The notes under the pieces were generated by a model. The model worked only from the letters and a program-made list of their open reading frames with translations. It was not told where the DNA came from and searched no databases. This document shows positions 18,998-28,701 of a DNA stretch of 64,000 bases, piece after piece (the stretch's first letter is position 1; each line of letters starts with the position of its first letter). Made by a program: the position numbers and the translations under genes. The stretch spans positions 1,240,001 to 1,304,000 of the forward strand of contig NC_010175.1 of NCBI RefSeq assembly GCF_000018865.1. The letters run 5' to 3'. This stretch comes from Chloroflexus aurantiacus J-10-fl. Lineage in GTDB: Bacteria > Chloroflexota > Chloroflexia > Chloroflexales > Chloroflexaceae.

Positions 18998-19750
18998 CTA
19001 AAACACCGCAAACACCTCACTACCCACCACCATCACGAAGAGCAGGTTTAACAAAATCCCCACGACCAGACTGATCGCAGTCAACAACAGCAGATAAACT
19101 GTGCGCCGGCGAATCAACCGGCGAAATTCACCCTGTAACAACGCTTCCAGAGTCTGCTGCTGCGCAGCGAGCACCATCTCAACCGGTGTCCCTTCAGCTT
19201 CTGCCTGAGCGAGCGCTGCCGTAGCATCGATCAGTTCACGACAATTGGAGCGACGGGCAACTTCGGCCAGTGCCGCAAAGGGGCGCATCCGCTGCTCTTC
19301 GCTGAGCGCCAACGCCTCGGCGACGAGGCTCCGCATTGGCGCCTGGCGGGGTGTTGCCTGCGCGCAGTAGCGTCGCAACAGCAGACTGGGGGCTTCAAAG
19401 CTGCCCAACGCAACCCGAATAAAACCGATCAACCCCGGCGTGAGGCGTCGTAATTCCTGGCTCAGCCGCTGCTGATCGCGCTGGGGCTGGCGTGCCCACT
19501 TCAGACCAAGCGCCAGATAGGCCGCCAACCCTAATCCCACCCAGATAATCCCCCCGCTGAGAGCAGCACCAAAACAGAGGAGAGCGATCAGCAGTCCACT
19601 ACTCTGACCAATGATCAGACGTTGTCGTTCATTCAACGGTCTCGTCACCAGCGGTTGCTGACGAAGTGCTACCCCAAGTGCGGCCAGCAAGGTGCCACAA
19701 AACGCTGCCAGCAACGCCGGTGCCGCAGGTGTTGTGAGTAGATGAGGCAT
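18998..19750 (-). CDS. tadC: Tad pilus inner-membrane platform protein TadC
   Basis: The 250-residue protein belongs to the type II secretion F (GspF/PilC/TadC) family, which forms the membrane platform for pilus assembly. It has two N-terminal helices, a cytoplasmic helical bundle (residues ~75-215; LTPGLIGFIRVALGSFEAPS, AEAEGTPVEMVLAAQQQTLE) and a C-terminal helix pair (VYLLLLTAISLVVGILLNLL). It is the last gene of the Tad operon on the minus strand, 35 bases after tadB, with AGGAGC before the ATG. The purine-rich array starts right at its stop codon. Confidence 0.8.
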   Translation of the reverse strand: MPHLLTTPAAPALLAAFCGTLLAALGVALRQQPLVTRPLNERQRLIIGQSSGLLIALLCFGAALSGGIIWVGLGLAAYLALGLKWARQPQRDQQRLSQELRRLTPGLIGFIRVALGSFEAPSLLLRRYCAQATPRQAPMRSLVAEALALSEEQRMRPFAALAEVARRSNCRELIDATAALAQAEAEGTPVEMVLAAQQQTLEALLQGEFRRLIRRRTVYLLLLTAISLVVGILLNLLFVMVVGSEVFAVF

Positions 19751-19785
19751 ATGCAGCTCCTGAGTAACGATGAGTACCTCGATAC

Positions 19786-20712
19786 CTAATAATCAACATC
19801 CTCGACCTGTGAGAACAGGAAGCCACCGATCATCGGTGCCAGCAAAGCCAGGGTCACGATGACGGCAAAAACCATCCCCAGCGGAGTGCTATACGCGATC
19901 CGTACCCGCTCCCATTGGGTCGCGATCAGGTATAGGGCCATCAGACACCCTGCCCCACCGACGGCCAGACCGCTGTAGCGCATCTGGGCCAGTTCGGTCA
20001 GTGCCTCTTCCCGCCGTCGTTCCGACACCTGAAGCGCGGCGTAAGCCGCAGCGCAGCGCCGGGCCTGCAAGTCTTGCGGCTGATCGGCGGCAACCGCCAG
20101 GTGGTTGAGCAGGGTTGCGTGGCGCGACGCTGAGGTTTGGGCGGCCAATGCTGCAATAACCTGACGAAGTGTTGCAATGCTCCCGTCGGCGAGCGGTGTC
20201 CCCTGTTGTCGAAGTAACCACCGCCACTCGTCGCGTAGTGGCCCATCACCCATATCGGTCAGGACACGCTCCAGGGCAGTACGAAGACCTAAACCGCCAC
20301 TGAGCAAAGCACTGAGGCGACCAATGGCCGGAGTCAGTTCCCGTTCCAGGTGCCGATTATAACGTGATTGGCTAACGGCAAAACCGATACGCACAACCAG
20401 CGCTGCCACCACCGGCGCAGCCACCAGCGCAAACCAGATTGAGCCAATCCATCCCAATACCAGACTACTCAACGTCGCCGCTCCGCCGGCCAGCAGCAAG
20501 GCCGTATTCGTTCCCAACAGCGCTGGCCGCCAGACTAGCGCCGGATCGCAGACCGCTGGCGAACGCGAGCGATCAAACCGGGCAAGGAACTGCATGAGGG
20601 GTTGCCGGAAGATAAAGGTAGCGGTCATGGTAATCAATGCAGCCAGCAAAGCCGGCACCGCACGTACCAGCCAGGCCGTTTCGGGATGGGTGAGCGAGTC
20701 AATGCCAGGCAT
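19786..20712 (-). CDS. tadB: Tad pilus inner-membrane platform protein TadB
   Basis: This 308-residue protein is the second GspF-type platform subunit. Hydrophobic helices at residues ~15-35, ~70-110 and the C-terminal pair (~240-300) flank a cytoplasmic F domain (LTPAIGRLSALLSGGLGLRTALERVL). TadB and TadC normally act together with the TadA ATPase, and here they follow an ATPase gene directly. The ATG at 20712 is preceded by AAAGGA. The order ATPase-TadB-TadC is the standard Tad arrangement. Confidence 0.8.
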   Translation of the reverse strand: MPGIDSLTHPETAWLVRAVPALLAALITMTATFIFRQPLMQFLARFDRSRSPAVCDPALVWRPALLGTNTALLLAGGAATLSSLVLGWIGSIWFALVAAPVVAALVVRIGFAVSQSRYNRHLERELTPAIGRLSALLSGGLGLRTALERVLTDMGDGPLRDEWRWLLRQQGTPLADGSIATLRQVIAALAAQTSASRHATLLNHLAVAADQPQDLQARRCAAAYAALQVSERRREEALTELAQMRYSGLAVGGAGCLMALYLIATQWERVRIAYSTPLGMVFAVIVTLALLAPMIGGFLFSQVEDVDY

Positions 20713-20745
20713 ATCATTATCCTTTCTCGGCAGTACAGAGCCTCA

Positions 20746-22742
20746 TCACGCACAACTGCTTCCCTGAGCAGTTACCAACGCTTCGCGCATACGCAGGGCA
20801 GCCGCCACCGGCGTGAGCGCCGCTGAACTGATTTCACCACTCGCCACCAGCATATTCAGTGCGCTGTAGCGCGTTCGCAATAGCGCCAGTGCCGTCTCGT
20901 CACTCAAGCGAGCTGGATCGAGCTTGATTAGCAGATCGAGCGCATCGCGGGCCCGACCCTGGCGCAATGCCTGATCTGCCCTGGTTATTGCTTGCTGCGC
21001 CTCTTGATCGGCTCGCTGTCCGGCTGCAATCTCCCCGGCCAGCGCAGGCCATCCGCCGGGAGGAGCAAAGGCTGCGTAGCGTTCGAGATCGGCGTTGAGG
21101 TCGGCATACAGACTTGCCGCACGCTCCCAGCGTCGACTGGACAGCGCAGCCAAAATCTGTTCGCAGGCTTCGCGTGCTGCCTGAGTCGCCTGCTGTGATC
21201 GTTCTGGCAGCATGGTCAGGGCCTGACGTGCCGCCTGGGCCAGCCGTTCATCCTGGCGCTCTTCCCATGCCCGCCGCAGGATCGCCAGTGCCCGTTCAGG
21301 AGCACTGGCCTGGCGAGCGAGCGCGGCCTGACTCAATGCCTCTTCTACGATTGTCCGACTGCTGGCGACGGCCCGCGGCCGCTCGCTCATCTTGAGCAGG
21401 CGCAGCCGTTGTTTGAGCATGTCAGGCGTCTGGTCGGCTCCATCCCATATCAAGGCATCGCCCTCCGCTTGTGCCGCGCAATACCAGCGCAGACCGCTGC
21501 TGTCAACTTCTGCCCGGGCCAGGGGAACGATCCGCGGACGCAAGCCGGTAGTCGTTTCATCACAACCGTCAAGCAGCACCACTTCATCAATGTAGCGTCG
21601 TCCGTTGTTGCGACTCAGATGGATCACGACGTGGAAGTTGTCGCAAATGTCTTCAAGAGCATTCGTGCGCCGTCCCTCGTAGAGGTATGCTCCAGGCATC
21701 GCCGCACAGTCGGCCAACCGGCTGACCGCACGCAGCGCATTGCGGGCGTGGATTGTGGTGACAACGGCATGACCGCTGACCGCAACGGCCAGAATGGCAC
21801 CTGCTTCGGCGGCACGGGTTTCGCCCGGCGCGACCAGTGATGGCGTCTGGCGCAAAACTTCACGGGCTGCCCGCCCAAAAGCGTGTGGATCGAGGCTGGT
21901 CTGCACCAGTTCCCGCGTCCACGCCGCATGGCGAACATTGATCTCCAGGGTATTGTCCTCGATAGTGATAACGTGTGGTTCTCCCGGCCACGAATTGACA
22001 ATCGCTTCCAGCAAAGCTGTCTTTCCGCAACCGGTTTCCCCGGCGATCAGAAACGAGCAACGGGCGCGCACTAGCAATCGCAAGAGCGCAAACAGCGCTT
22101 CATCACAGGCTCCCCGCCTCAGAATGTCGTCCAATGTCCACGCGGTGCGCCGCCCGCGGCGAATACAAATCAACGCCGTATCATCAGGAGTACAGGGCGG
22201 AATGGTAACGTGCATACGTGTGCCATGCGCCAGCGGCAGGGTGTCTTGGGGCCGGCTACGGTCGAGGGGAACCGCCAGCCGCGAGGCCAAAACCAGTGCC
22301 CGATCCAGCGCCTGGCGCGGCGAACTGAATCGTTCAGGCGCGAGCGTAAATCAGCACCCTCCTCTTGCACCATGATGCGGTCGCCGATAATCTTCACCTC
22401 CTGGACACGCTCATCGTCCAGATACGGCTGCGCCGGCCCCCAGCCGATAGTGTCGTGAAAGAGGCGCAGCAGACTGGCATCATCAGTCGGCAGACCGGCC
22501 AGCGGCCCACCACGTTCGGTGTGCGAGCCGATAGCGGCACGCAACACCCGCAGCACCGCCGGATCGCGTTCCGCAGCGGGAGCCACCGGATCGAGCAGAT
22601 CGGGATGCAGCTCGGCGAGCAGGATGTCGCGTGCGGCTTGTAAGGCTGTCGCCGTTGGATCGGTCGCCTGATGCGACGCCGGCAAGAGATCGGCCAGTCC
22701 TCCCTCTTCGAGAACGGTTAATGGTCGGTAGGCAGGATGCAT
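20746..22742 (-). pseudogene. Second TadA/CpaF-like secretion ATPase, interrupted by a -1 frameshift
   Basis: The gene starts at the ATG at 22742, behind AAGGAGGA, and reads well to about 22350 (DDERVQEVKIIGDRIMVQEEGADLRSRL). The family then continues in another frame (ERFSSPRQALDRALVLASRL, TRMHVTIPP) to the stop at 20746. One missing base near 22340-22352 would restore a 665-residue protein. Downstream the ATPase core is intact: Walker A IAGETGCGKTAL, Asp box ITIEDNTLEI, HAVVTTIHARNALRAVSRLA. A ~200-residue helical C-terminal extension follows, unlike standard CpaF. The downstream frame has only a TTG and no ribosome site, so either the gene is broken, the sequence has an error, or the shift is programmed. 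It lies between tadZ and tadB. Confidence 0.75.
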
Positions 22743-22752
22743 GGTCTCCTCC

Positions 22753-24012
22753 TTATGACGACATTGCCGGTACCGGAGCACGGTGTGTAAACAGCTCGGC
22801 AAAGCGGTGCCACCAGGCGGTTTGCGGCATTGGCAGGCGCGGCTGCAAACCAGCTTGTGCGCACAGAGCCTCAACTACCTGATGCGTGGCGCGGGCGAAA
22901 CGACTGTGCGGGCCGAGATCGAGCATCGAGATGTAGCCATCGTGTTCATCGGCGAGGCTGGCTAACCGAGGTTCGCGTGGCAGCGTGCCCAAACTACCAA
23001 CACGCGGGTAGCGGCGGGCGAAGAGTTCAGCCACCATCCCAACCGTCACCGTCACACCGCGTTCTGGCTCCATAAAGAGCAGTGAACAGCGTTCGAGCCG
23101 CTCCGGCGCCAACTCGCTAAAGTGTTCGAGCATATGCCCCACTCCCATCCGCTCGCGAGCACCGGGAGGCGTCGGCAGCACAACACTGCCACCCGCCTGC
23201 AACACGTGCGTAGCATACGGACGACGCAGATAGTCGGGAGGAGTATCAATTAACACCACATCGTACCCTTCAAGGGCAAGAATGCCCTGGTACAACCCTT
23301 GCCAGTCGGGTAAGCGTAAATCGTTTTCGGCCCTGGCCACAGCATGCGATCCGATCAGCAGATCGATCCGCCCCCAGCCCTGCTGATTGGCACGGGTATG
23401 CTCAGGCTGGAAAATAAAGGGCTGAATACCGGTCGGATTCCAGTGCGATGGGCCGCGCTGCACCAGGTGGAGGTACGAAGGAGCGCTGGCCGGAATGCGG
23501 AACGCCGGCACCAGACCGGGGTTTGAGATGTCGCTGTCCCACACCAAAACATCGAGACCACGCCGACGCAATCCTTCGGCCAACACACAGGTTGCGAATG
23601 TCTTGCCGATACCACCCTTCGCCGCCCCAATCGCGATCACCGGCAAGCGCTGCGTCCCGTGACCACGTCGTCGGCCAATCTGCGCCCCGATCCAGTCGGC
23701 CAGCGCGACCGGATTGCGTTCAGCCGTAGCCGGCAACCCTGCCGCCTGCGCATCGGCGAGAGCCGCCCGTGCCGGGCCGGTCAACCCCAGCATGACCCGC
23801 ACACCCACCTGCTGCGCACGCGCCGTTAAATCCCAGAGATCGGCCAGGGGCGTACCCCGACTATCATCGAGGTAGAGGGCATCTGGCGGGCGCGATCCGC
23901 TCAAGAGGCGTTGTACCTGATCAATCCGCGATGGTGCCAGCACTGCAACATCGCGCAATTGCTCAACTTCGGCCTGCAACCCTTCAATCGCACTAAAGAT
24001 GATCAGTTCCAT
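22753..24012 (-). CDS. tadZ: TadZ/CpaE-type pilus localisation ATPase (MinD/ParA-like)
   Basis: The 419-residue protein has an N-terminal receiver-like alpha/beta domain without obvious phospho-acceptor function (~1-110). A MinD/ParA-type ATPase with deviant Walker A GAAKGGIGKTFA (~130), DSDISNPGLV and VVLIDTPPDY follows. Such proteins position the Tad secretion machine at a cell pole or septum. The MELIIFS start (24012) has CGGAG nine bases upstream. The frame stays open to 24039 but that start lacks a ribosome site. It lies 75 bases after tadA and 10 bases before the second ATPase. Confidence 0.8.
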   Translation of the reverse strand: MELIIFSAIEGLQAEVEQLRDVAVLAPSRIDQVQRLLSGSRPPDALYLDDSRGTPLADLWDLTARAQQVGVRVMLGLTGPARAALADAQAAGLPATAERNPVALADWIGAQIGRRRGHGTQRLPVIAIGAAKGGIGKTFATCVLAEGLRRRGLDVLVWDSDISNPGLVPAFRIPASAPSYLHLVQRGPSHWNPTGIQPFIFQPEHTRANQQGWGRIDLLIGSHAVARAENDLRLPDWQGLYQGILALEGYDVVLIDTPPDYLRRPYATHVLQAGGSVVLPTPPGARERMGVGHMLEHFSELAPERLERCSLLFMEPERGVTVTVGMVAELFARRYPRVGSLGTLPREPRLASLADEHDGYISMLDLGPHSRFARATHQVVEALCAQAGLQPRLPMPQTAWWHRFAELFTHRAPVPAMSS

Positions 24013-24087
24013 AGCACAGCTCCGTTCACATTGATACACCGGAAACCCGCAACGGATAACGCTCCAGGGCTATCTGAAGCAACCCCA

Positions 24088-25293
24088 TCACATTCGCCCA
24101 AGCCCCCAACCGGCATTGACATACCCGGCCCGCATCAGACGGTCACTGCTGCGTTCGTAACGGAAGAGCGGATTGGTCGGAAATGGATCGCCACTCTGGC
24201 CCTGCGCACCCTGGGGAAGCACCTCCTCAATCGCAACCACCCCACGTTTACCGGTTGGCGTTCGCCCAATCTGCACAACCAGCAAATTCACAACATCCGA
24301 CGTAATCAGACCGCGTACAATCTGCGCAGCCGCCTGGCCGGCCCCGGTCGTTTCCTGAGCCAGACCAATCAAGGCCATCCGCTCCAGATTGCGCAGCGCC
24401 CCTTGCACGGTAGCGGCGTGAATGGTGCCCAGGCCAGGGTGGCCGGTGGCAGCGGCCTGTAACATCGCCATTGCTTCACCACCACGCACTTCGCCGACAA
24501 TGATGTAGTTGGGTTTCTGCCGCAGCGCAAACGTCACTGCCCGACCGAAACCACCCGGCTCCGGCGGAGCTTCGATATGCAGACTATTGGCGCTCCGCGG
24601 TAATTCGCCGCCATCTTCGATCACCACCAGCCGCATATGCCTGCCAATCGCCTGGGTCAGCGCAGCCGCCAGCGTCGTTTTACCACTCCCCGTTGGCCCG
24701 GCAATCAGCAGCGATGCCCCACCGTTCAACGCAGCTAACAAAAGATCACTCGCCTCACGGGTGATCACCTGGCCTTGAACCAGATCATCAAGCGTTGCCC
24801 ATCGTTCAGGGAGCAACCGGATCGAAAGGCTCGGCCCGGCTGGGGAAGCACTACGACTGGTAATCGCGTAACGCAACCCATCAACGACACCCTGCACGAA
24901 CGGCGGTAGTGGCTGATCAGGCGCAATACCCTGACTACGCCAGACAAGCTGCCGCTGTGTCCAATCAATCCAGGCCGGATGAACCATCACCCCGGTATTG
25001 ACCATCATCCCCCGCTGCACCACAAAGAAGGGCGAGTCGGCAGGGCCATTAAAGAGAATGTCCGACACCGCGTGCTCCGGGTCGCGCCAGATTTCCAGCG
25101 GGCCATACCAGCCCACCTGCCGCCAGCAGATCGTCTTCCCCAGACCAAGTTGGGCAAAGGCTTCTTCAGGCGGAACGTGCCAGCAATCCCGCAAGCGACC
25201 ACTGCGGAGCAACATACGCAGCTCCTCGGCAACTGTCGCCCCATCCTCCCCGCCGAGTACCGATTGACCGGGAATATCCCAATTCGCGTACAT
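24088..25293 (-). CDS. tadA: Tad pilus assembly/secretion ATPase TadA (CpaF family)
   Basis: The 401-residue hexameric ATPase powers pilin extrusion. An N-terminal domain (~1-170; HAVSDILFNGPADSPFFV resembles the CpaF 'vTDImvNG' segment) precedes the motor. The motor has Walker A IAGPTGSGKTTLA (~200), Asp box VVIEDGGEL, Walker B NYIIVGEVRGGEA and the His box GHPGLGTIHAATVQGALRNL. The ATG at 25293 follows GGAGGGGACGTGGC. It follows rcpC only after a 2-kb repeat-filled gap, so either it has its own promoter or transcription crosses the minisatellite. Confidence 0.85.
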   Translation of the reverse strand: MYANWDIPGQSVLGGEDGATVAEELRMLLRSGRLRDCWHVPPEEAFAQLGLGKTICWRQVGWYGPLEIWRDPEHAVSDILFNGPADSPFFVVQRGMMVNTGVMVHPAWIDWTQRQLVWRSQGIAPDQPLPPFVQGVVDGLRYAITSRSASPAGPSLSIRLLPERWATLDDLVQGQVITREASDLLLAALNGGASLLIAGPTGSGKTTLAAALTQAIGRHMRLVVIEDGGELPRSANSLHIEAPPEPGGFGRAVTFALRQKPNYIIVGEVRGGEAMAMLQAAATGHPGLGTIHAATVQGALRNLERMALIGLAQETTGAGQAAAQIVRGLITSDVVNLLVVQIGRTPTGKRGVVAIEEVLPQGAQGQSGDPFPTNPLFRYERSSDRLMRAGYVNAGWGLGRM

Positions 25294-25542
25294 GCCACGT
25301 CCCCTCCACTGGACTGTGATGGTAATGGTTATTGATGTCATTTCAGACCGACGACAGCATCGCTGCGCTTGTAGCCGGCCTGGGTATCGTCAACAATGCT
25401 CTGCCAATCACAAGAGGGTTTCAACCGCTCTCACCCCTACAACCGTTCACGTTTATGGACGAACAGAACGTAAACGTATAGGTCAACGCAACTTCCACTG
25501 CATCGGAACGCCCCAAAGCCTGCTTCTGGTCGCCTCTCTCCA

Positions 25543-27115
25543 CCGGTTCAGGATCGGCCACTGTGCTCACCCCCTCCTACCGCATCAGGCCACCCTGGCA
25601 CAGCTCTTCAGCCGCCTCGTACCCATCGGTTCAGGAGCGGCCACTGTGTTCACCCCTTTCCTGTCGCAGCGGAATGCCCTGGCACAGCTCTTCAGCCGCC
25701 TCGCATCCACCGGTTCAGGAGCGGCCATCTGTGCCTTCCCCTACCGCATCAGTCCACCCTGGCACAGCTCTTCAACTGCCTCGCACCCATCGGTTCAGGA
25801 GCGGCCACTGTGCTCACCACCTCTCCTACCGCATCAGGACGCCCTGACCCGGGTCTTCAGCCCCCTGCCCGCCGGTTCAGGAGCGGCGACGGCACTTACC
25901 CCCTCCTGCCACAGCCGGATGCCCCGGCACAGCTCTTTAGTCTCCTCTCACCCACCGGTTCAGGAGCGGCACCGGCGCTCACCACCTCTCCTACCGCATC
26001 AGGACGACCTGGCACAGCTCTTCAGCCGCCTCGCACCCATCGGTTCAGGAGCGGCACCTGCCCCCCTCCTGCCGCAGCCGGATGCCCTGGCACTGGTCTT
26101 CAATATCCTCTCGCCCACCGGCTTAGGAGCGGCACCGGCGCTCACCCCTTTCCTGTCGCAGCCGGATGCCCTGGCACTGGTCTTCAATATCCCCTTGCCC
26201 ACCGGTTCAGGAGCAGCCACCTGCGCTCACCCCCTCCTGCCGCAGCCGGACGCCCTGGTACAGGTTTCCAGCCTCCTCTCGCCCACCGGCTTAGGAGCGG
26301 CACCGGCGCTCACCCCTTTCCTGTCGCAGCCGGATGCCCTGGCACAGCTCTTCAGCCGCCTCGCACCCATCGGTTCAGGAGCGGCACCTGCCCCCCTCCT
26401 GCCGCAGCCGGATGCCCTGGCACCGGTCTTCAGCACCTCTCTTCCGCTGATACAGGAGCGGCACCTGCCCCCCTCCTGCCGCAGCCGGATGCCCCGGCGC
26501 AGCTCTTTAGTCGCCTCTCACCCGCCGGTTCAGGAGCGGCCATCCGCGCCATCTCCTACCGCATCAGGACGCCCTGACACAGGTTTCCGGCCTCCTCTCA
26601 CCCACCGGTTCAGGATCGGCACTGGTGCTCACCTCCCTCCTACCGCATCAGGACACCCCGGCACAGCTCTTTAGTCGCCTCTCACCCACCGGTTCAGGAT
26701 CGGCCACTGTGCTCACCCCCTCCTGCCGCAGCCGGATACCCTGGCACCGGTCTTCAACATCCCCTTGCCCACCGGTTCAGGAGCAGCACCTGTGCTCACC
26801 CCTCTCCTGCCGCATCAGGCCACCCTGGCACAGCTCTTCAGCCGCCTCGCACCCGCTGGTTCAGGATCGGCCATCTGCACCATCTCCTACCTCATCAGGA
26901 CGACCCAAAGCCTGTTTCTAGTCTCCCCTCTCCCGCCGTGCGGGAGAGGGGCCGGGGGTGAGGGCGTTTAACGCATCTCCATGCCCTATCCCCCGTCTAC
27001 AACCTCACGTTCTGTACGCCCCCGAAACCGTTCACGGTTGTACGTCGTCTACCGCTGGTACCGGCGCAACTAATTCCTTCTCCCCTTGCCCACTGCTTCA
27101 GGAGCGGCGACGGCA
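25543..27115. repeat. Minisatellite of ~18 degenerate units of 78-84 bp between tadA and rcpC
   Basis: The core TTCAGGAGCGGC (or TTCAGGATCGGC / TTAGGAGCGGC) recurs about every 84 bases from 25548 to 26860, with a further unit at 27096. Each unit is followed by CCTCCTGCCGCAGCCGGATG-type or CTACCGCATCAGG-type spacers and CTGGCACAGCTCTTCAGCC. Most units are multiples of 3, so a long frame (25292-26674) stays open on the plus strand, but it starts inside tadA and lacks a ribosome site. Units mix two or three spacer variants, suggesting repeated unequal exchange. The stretch 25294-25543 before it shows no gene. Confidence 0.9.
26886..27078 (-). repeat. Duplicated 193-bp segment carrying the 3' end of rcpC (copy 1)
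   Basis: It matches 27200-27392 base for base with no indel (constant offset 314) and only a handful of substitutions. The copy at 27032-27078 corresponds to the last 15 codons and stop of rcpC, in the same frame, and the rest is its 3' flank with the CCCCTCTCCCGC palindrome. The intervening 121 bases hold one minisatellite unit and a partial second. Confidence 0.9.
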
Positions 27116-27345
27116 CTTACCCCCTCCTGCCGCAGCCGGATGCCCTGGCACCGGTCTTCAACATCCCCTTGCCCACGGCCACCTGCATGCACTCCCCTTC
27201 CTACCTCATCAGGACGACCCAAAGCCTGTTTCTAGTCTCCCCTCTCCCGTCGTGCGGGAGAGGGGCCGGGGGTGAGAGCGTTTAACGCATCTCCATGCCC
27301 TATCCCCCGTCTACAACCTCACGTTCTGTACACCCCTGAAACCGT

Positions 27346-28155
27346 TCACGGTTGTACGTCGTCTACTGCTGGTGCCGGCGCAACTAATTCCTCGACCGTG
27401 ATCTGACCAATGTCCAGCCGATCCAACGCCGGCAAGATCGGGGAGTCACTGCCGTAGCGTTCGCCCCACAACGGCAGACCGGCAGCCTGTACGGCCTGGA
27501 TCACGTGTGACTGGTACGGCGTCAGTTCCAGGTAGGCAATACCTGCCTCTCCATCCACGTAGAGCACTCGCGCACCGCTGAGCAAACGACATGCATATGG
27601 TCGTGGCTGCAACGGCGAGTCTGGCGGATTCACGGTTGGCTCGCGCCCTGCGGCTGCCTGTCGTGCCTGATCACAGACATCAGGCGACCCATTCGGATCG
27701 CTGAAGCCGATATTGACCCGATCACGATGGGTGAGCGGGCCAATCGTCTCGGTACTGAACGGCACCGCAACCATCCCCGGCGTCAACGCCTCACCGTTCG
27801 GGTAGACCGGTTGGGTTGGTGCGTGCTCCATCAGCATCGAGGGCTGGAGCAGATCGTTCGCCGCAAGATGGCGGGCTGCATACTGCCCGACGGCCAATGC
27901 CGGTGAGCTAATACCGGTCAGTTGCACCGGACGATGACGGGGAAGCAGAACAACTGCAAGATCATCGGCACTGATTTGCTGTCCATACGGTACATCCCGC
28001 GCCAGAATCACCACCGGCTCGCTACGGCTTGCTTCCAGAAAGGCAATCACGGTAAAGACAGCCGTGATCAGCAAACCCAAACCGATGAGGATCGCCGGCA
28101 GGGGATTGCTGCGTCGGCGGCTCAGTGCCTGATGAAGCGTACCAATTGCAGACAT
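27346..28155 (-). CDS. rcpC: RcpC/CpaB-family pilus assembly protein (SAF domain)
   Basis: The 269-residue protein has one N-terminal membrane helix (ILIGLGLLITAVFTVIAFLE, ~22-42), followed by an SAF domain (VILARDVPYGQQISADDLAV...). A second domain follows (MVAVPFSTETIGPLTHRDRVNI), as in CpaB/RcpC proteins that help assemble Flp pili outside the membrane. Chloroflexota are generally held to lack a classic outer membrane, so the usual partner secretin RcpA is not expected, and none is seen. AAAGGAGCACTCGC precedes the ATG. The last codons are duplicated downstream in the repeat region. Confidence 0.8.
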   Translation of the reverse strand: MSAIGTLHQALSRRRSNPLPAILIGLGLLITAVFTVIAFLEASRSEPVVILARDVPYGQQISADDLAVVLLPRHRPVQLTGISSPALAVGQYAARHLAANDLLQPSMLMEHAPTQPVYPNGEALTPGMVAVPFSTETIGPLTHRDRVNIGFSDPNGSPDVCDQARQAAAGREPTVNPPDSPLQPRPYACRLLSGARVLYVDGEAGIAYLELTPYQSHVIQAVQAAGLPLWGERYGSDSPILPALDRLDIGQITVEELVAPAPAVDDVQP

Positions 28156-28179
28156 GCGAGTGCTCCTTTCATTGCAAGG

Positions 28180-28692
28180 TTATGGCCGACTCAGGCGATC
28201 AATCGTGTCGGCGGCCCGAATACGCGGGCGAATCTCTCCTAAACCAAACAGACCGTGCAGGGTTGGTTGCACTTCAGCACAGAGTAGTGGAGTAGAGCTG
28301 GTCACATACGCACATGTCCCTCCTTGTGGTAACACTGTCCAGCGCACAGCCGCAGCCAGCTTGTCTGGATCATGACCGTCTAGCCGCGCAGTCCGCAGGT
28401 TGACGAGCAGAAATTGATGTGCTACGTTGACAATCGCCGCGCAATGACCGGGATTCGTGACAGTTACTGCCTGACAGGTGCGGCTACCGCGTAGCGATTG
28501 CGTGTTACGGGCCAGCATCGCGTAATCGAGGTGTTGTACAGCCGAGCGCGTTGCCTGCTGAAGTGCATCTTCAAGCAGTGCTACGTCCAGCCAGAGGTTA
28601 GCCACCTCAATCACCACCAGGATGAAGAGTGTCAGCGCTGGCAACATCAGCGCCAGGATTGGTAATGCCTGCCCGTGATGACGATGCCACAT
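28180..28692 (-). CDS. TadE/TadG-like pseudopilin
   Basis: This small (170-residue) protein begins MWHRHHGQALPILALMLP, a short basic N terminus followed by a G-Q-A motif and a hydrophobic helix, typical of TadE/TadG-like minor pilins. The remainder is a soluble domain with four Cys residues (TCQAV, HCAAI, TCAYV, LLCAE), possibly paired in disulfides outside the cell. AGGAGAGGCGT precedes the ATG. It is 9 bases after the tadE gene and 24 before rcpC, so the three form a tight unit. Confidence 0.75.
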   Translation of the reverse strand: MWHRHHGQALPILALMLPALTLFILVVIEVANLWLDVALLEDALQQATRSAVQHLDYAMLARNTQSLRGSRTCQAVTVTNPGHCAAIVNVAHQFLLVNLRTARLDGHDPDKLAAAVRWTVLPQGGTCAYVTSSTPLLCAEVQPTLHGLFGLGEIRPRIRAADTIDRLSRP

Positions 28693-28701
28693 ACGCCTCT
28701 C

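Noticed and set aside
25292-26674. A 460-codon open frame on the plus strand across the minisatellite
   Set aside because: Its start lies inside tadA on the opposite strand, it has no ribosome site, and it is open mainly because the repeat unit is 84 bases (28 codons) long.
25543-27115. Possible CRISPR array
   Set aside because: Units are ~80 bp, degenerate and contiguous, with no unique spacers between constant repeats and no cas genes nearby.
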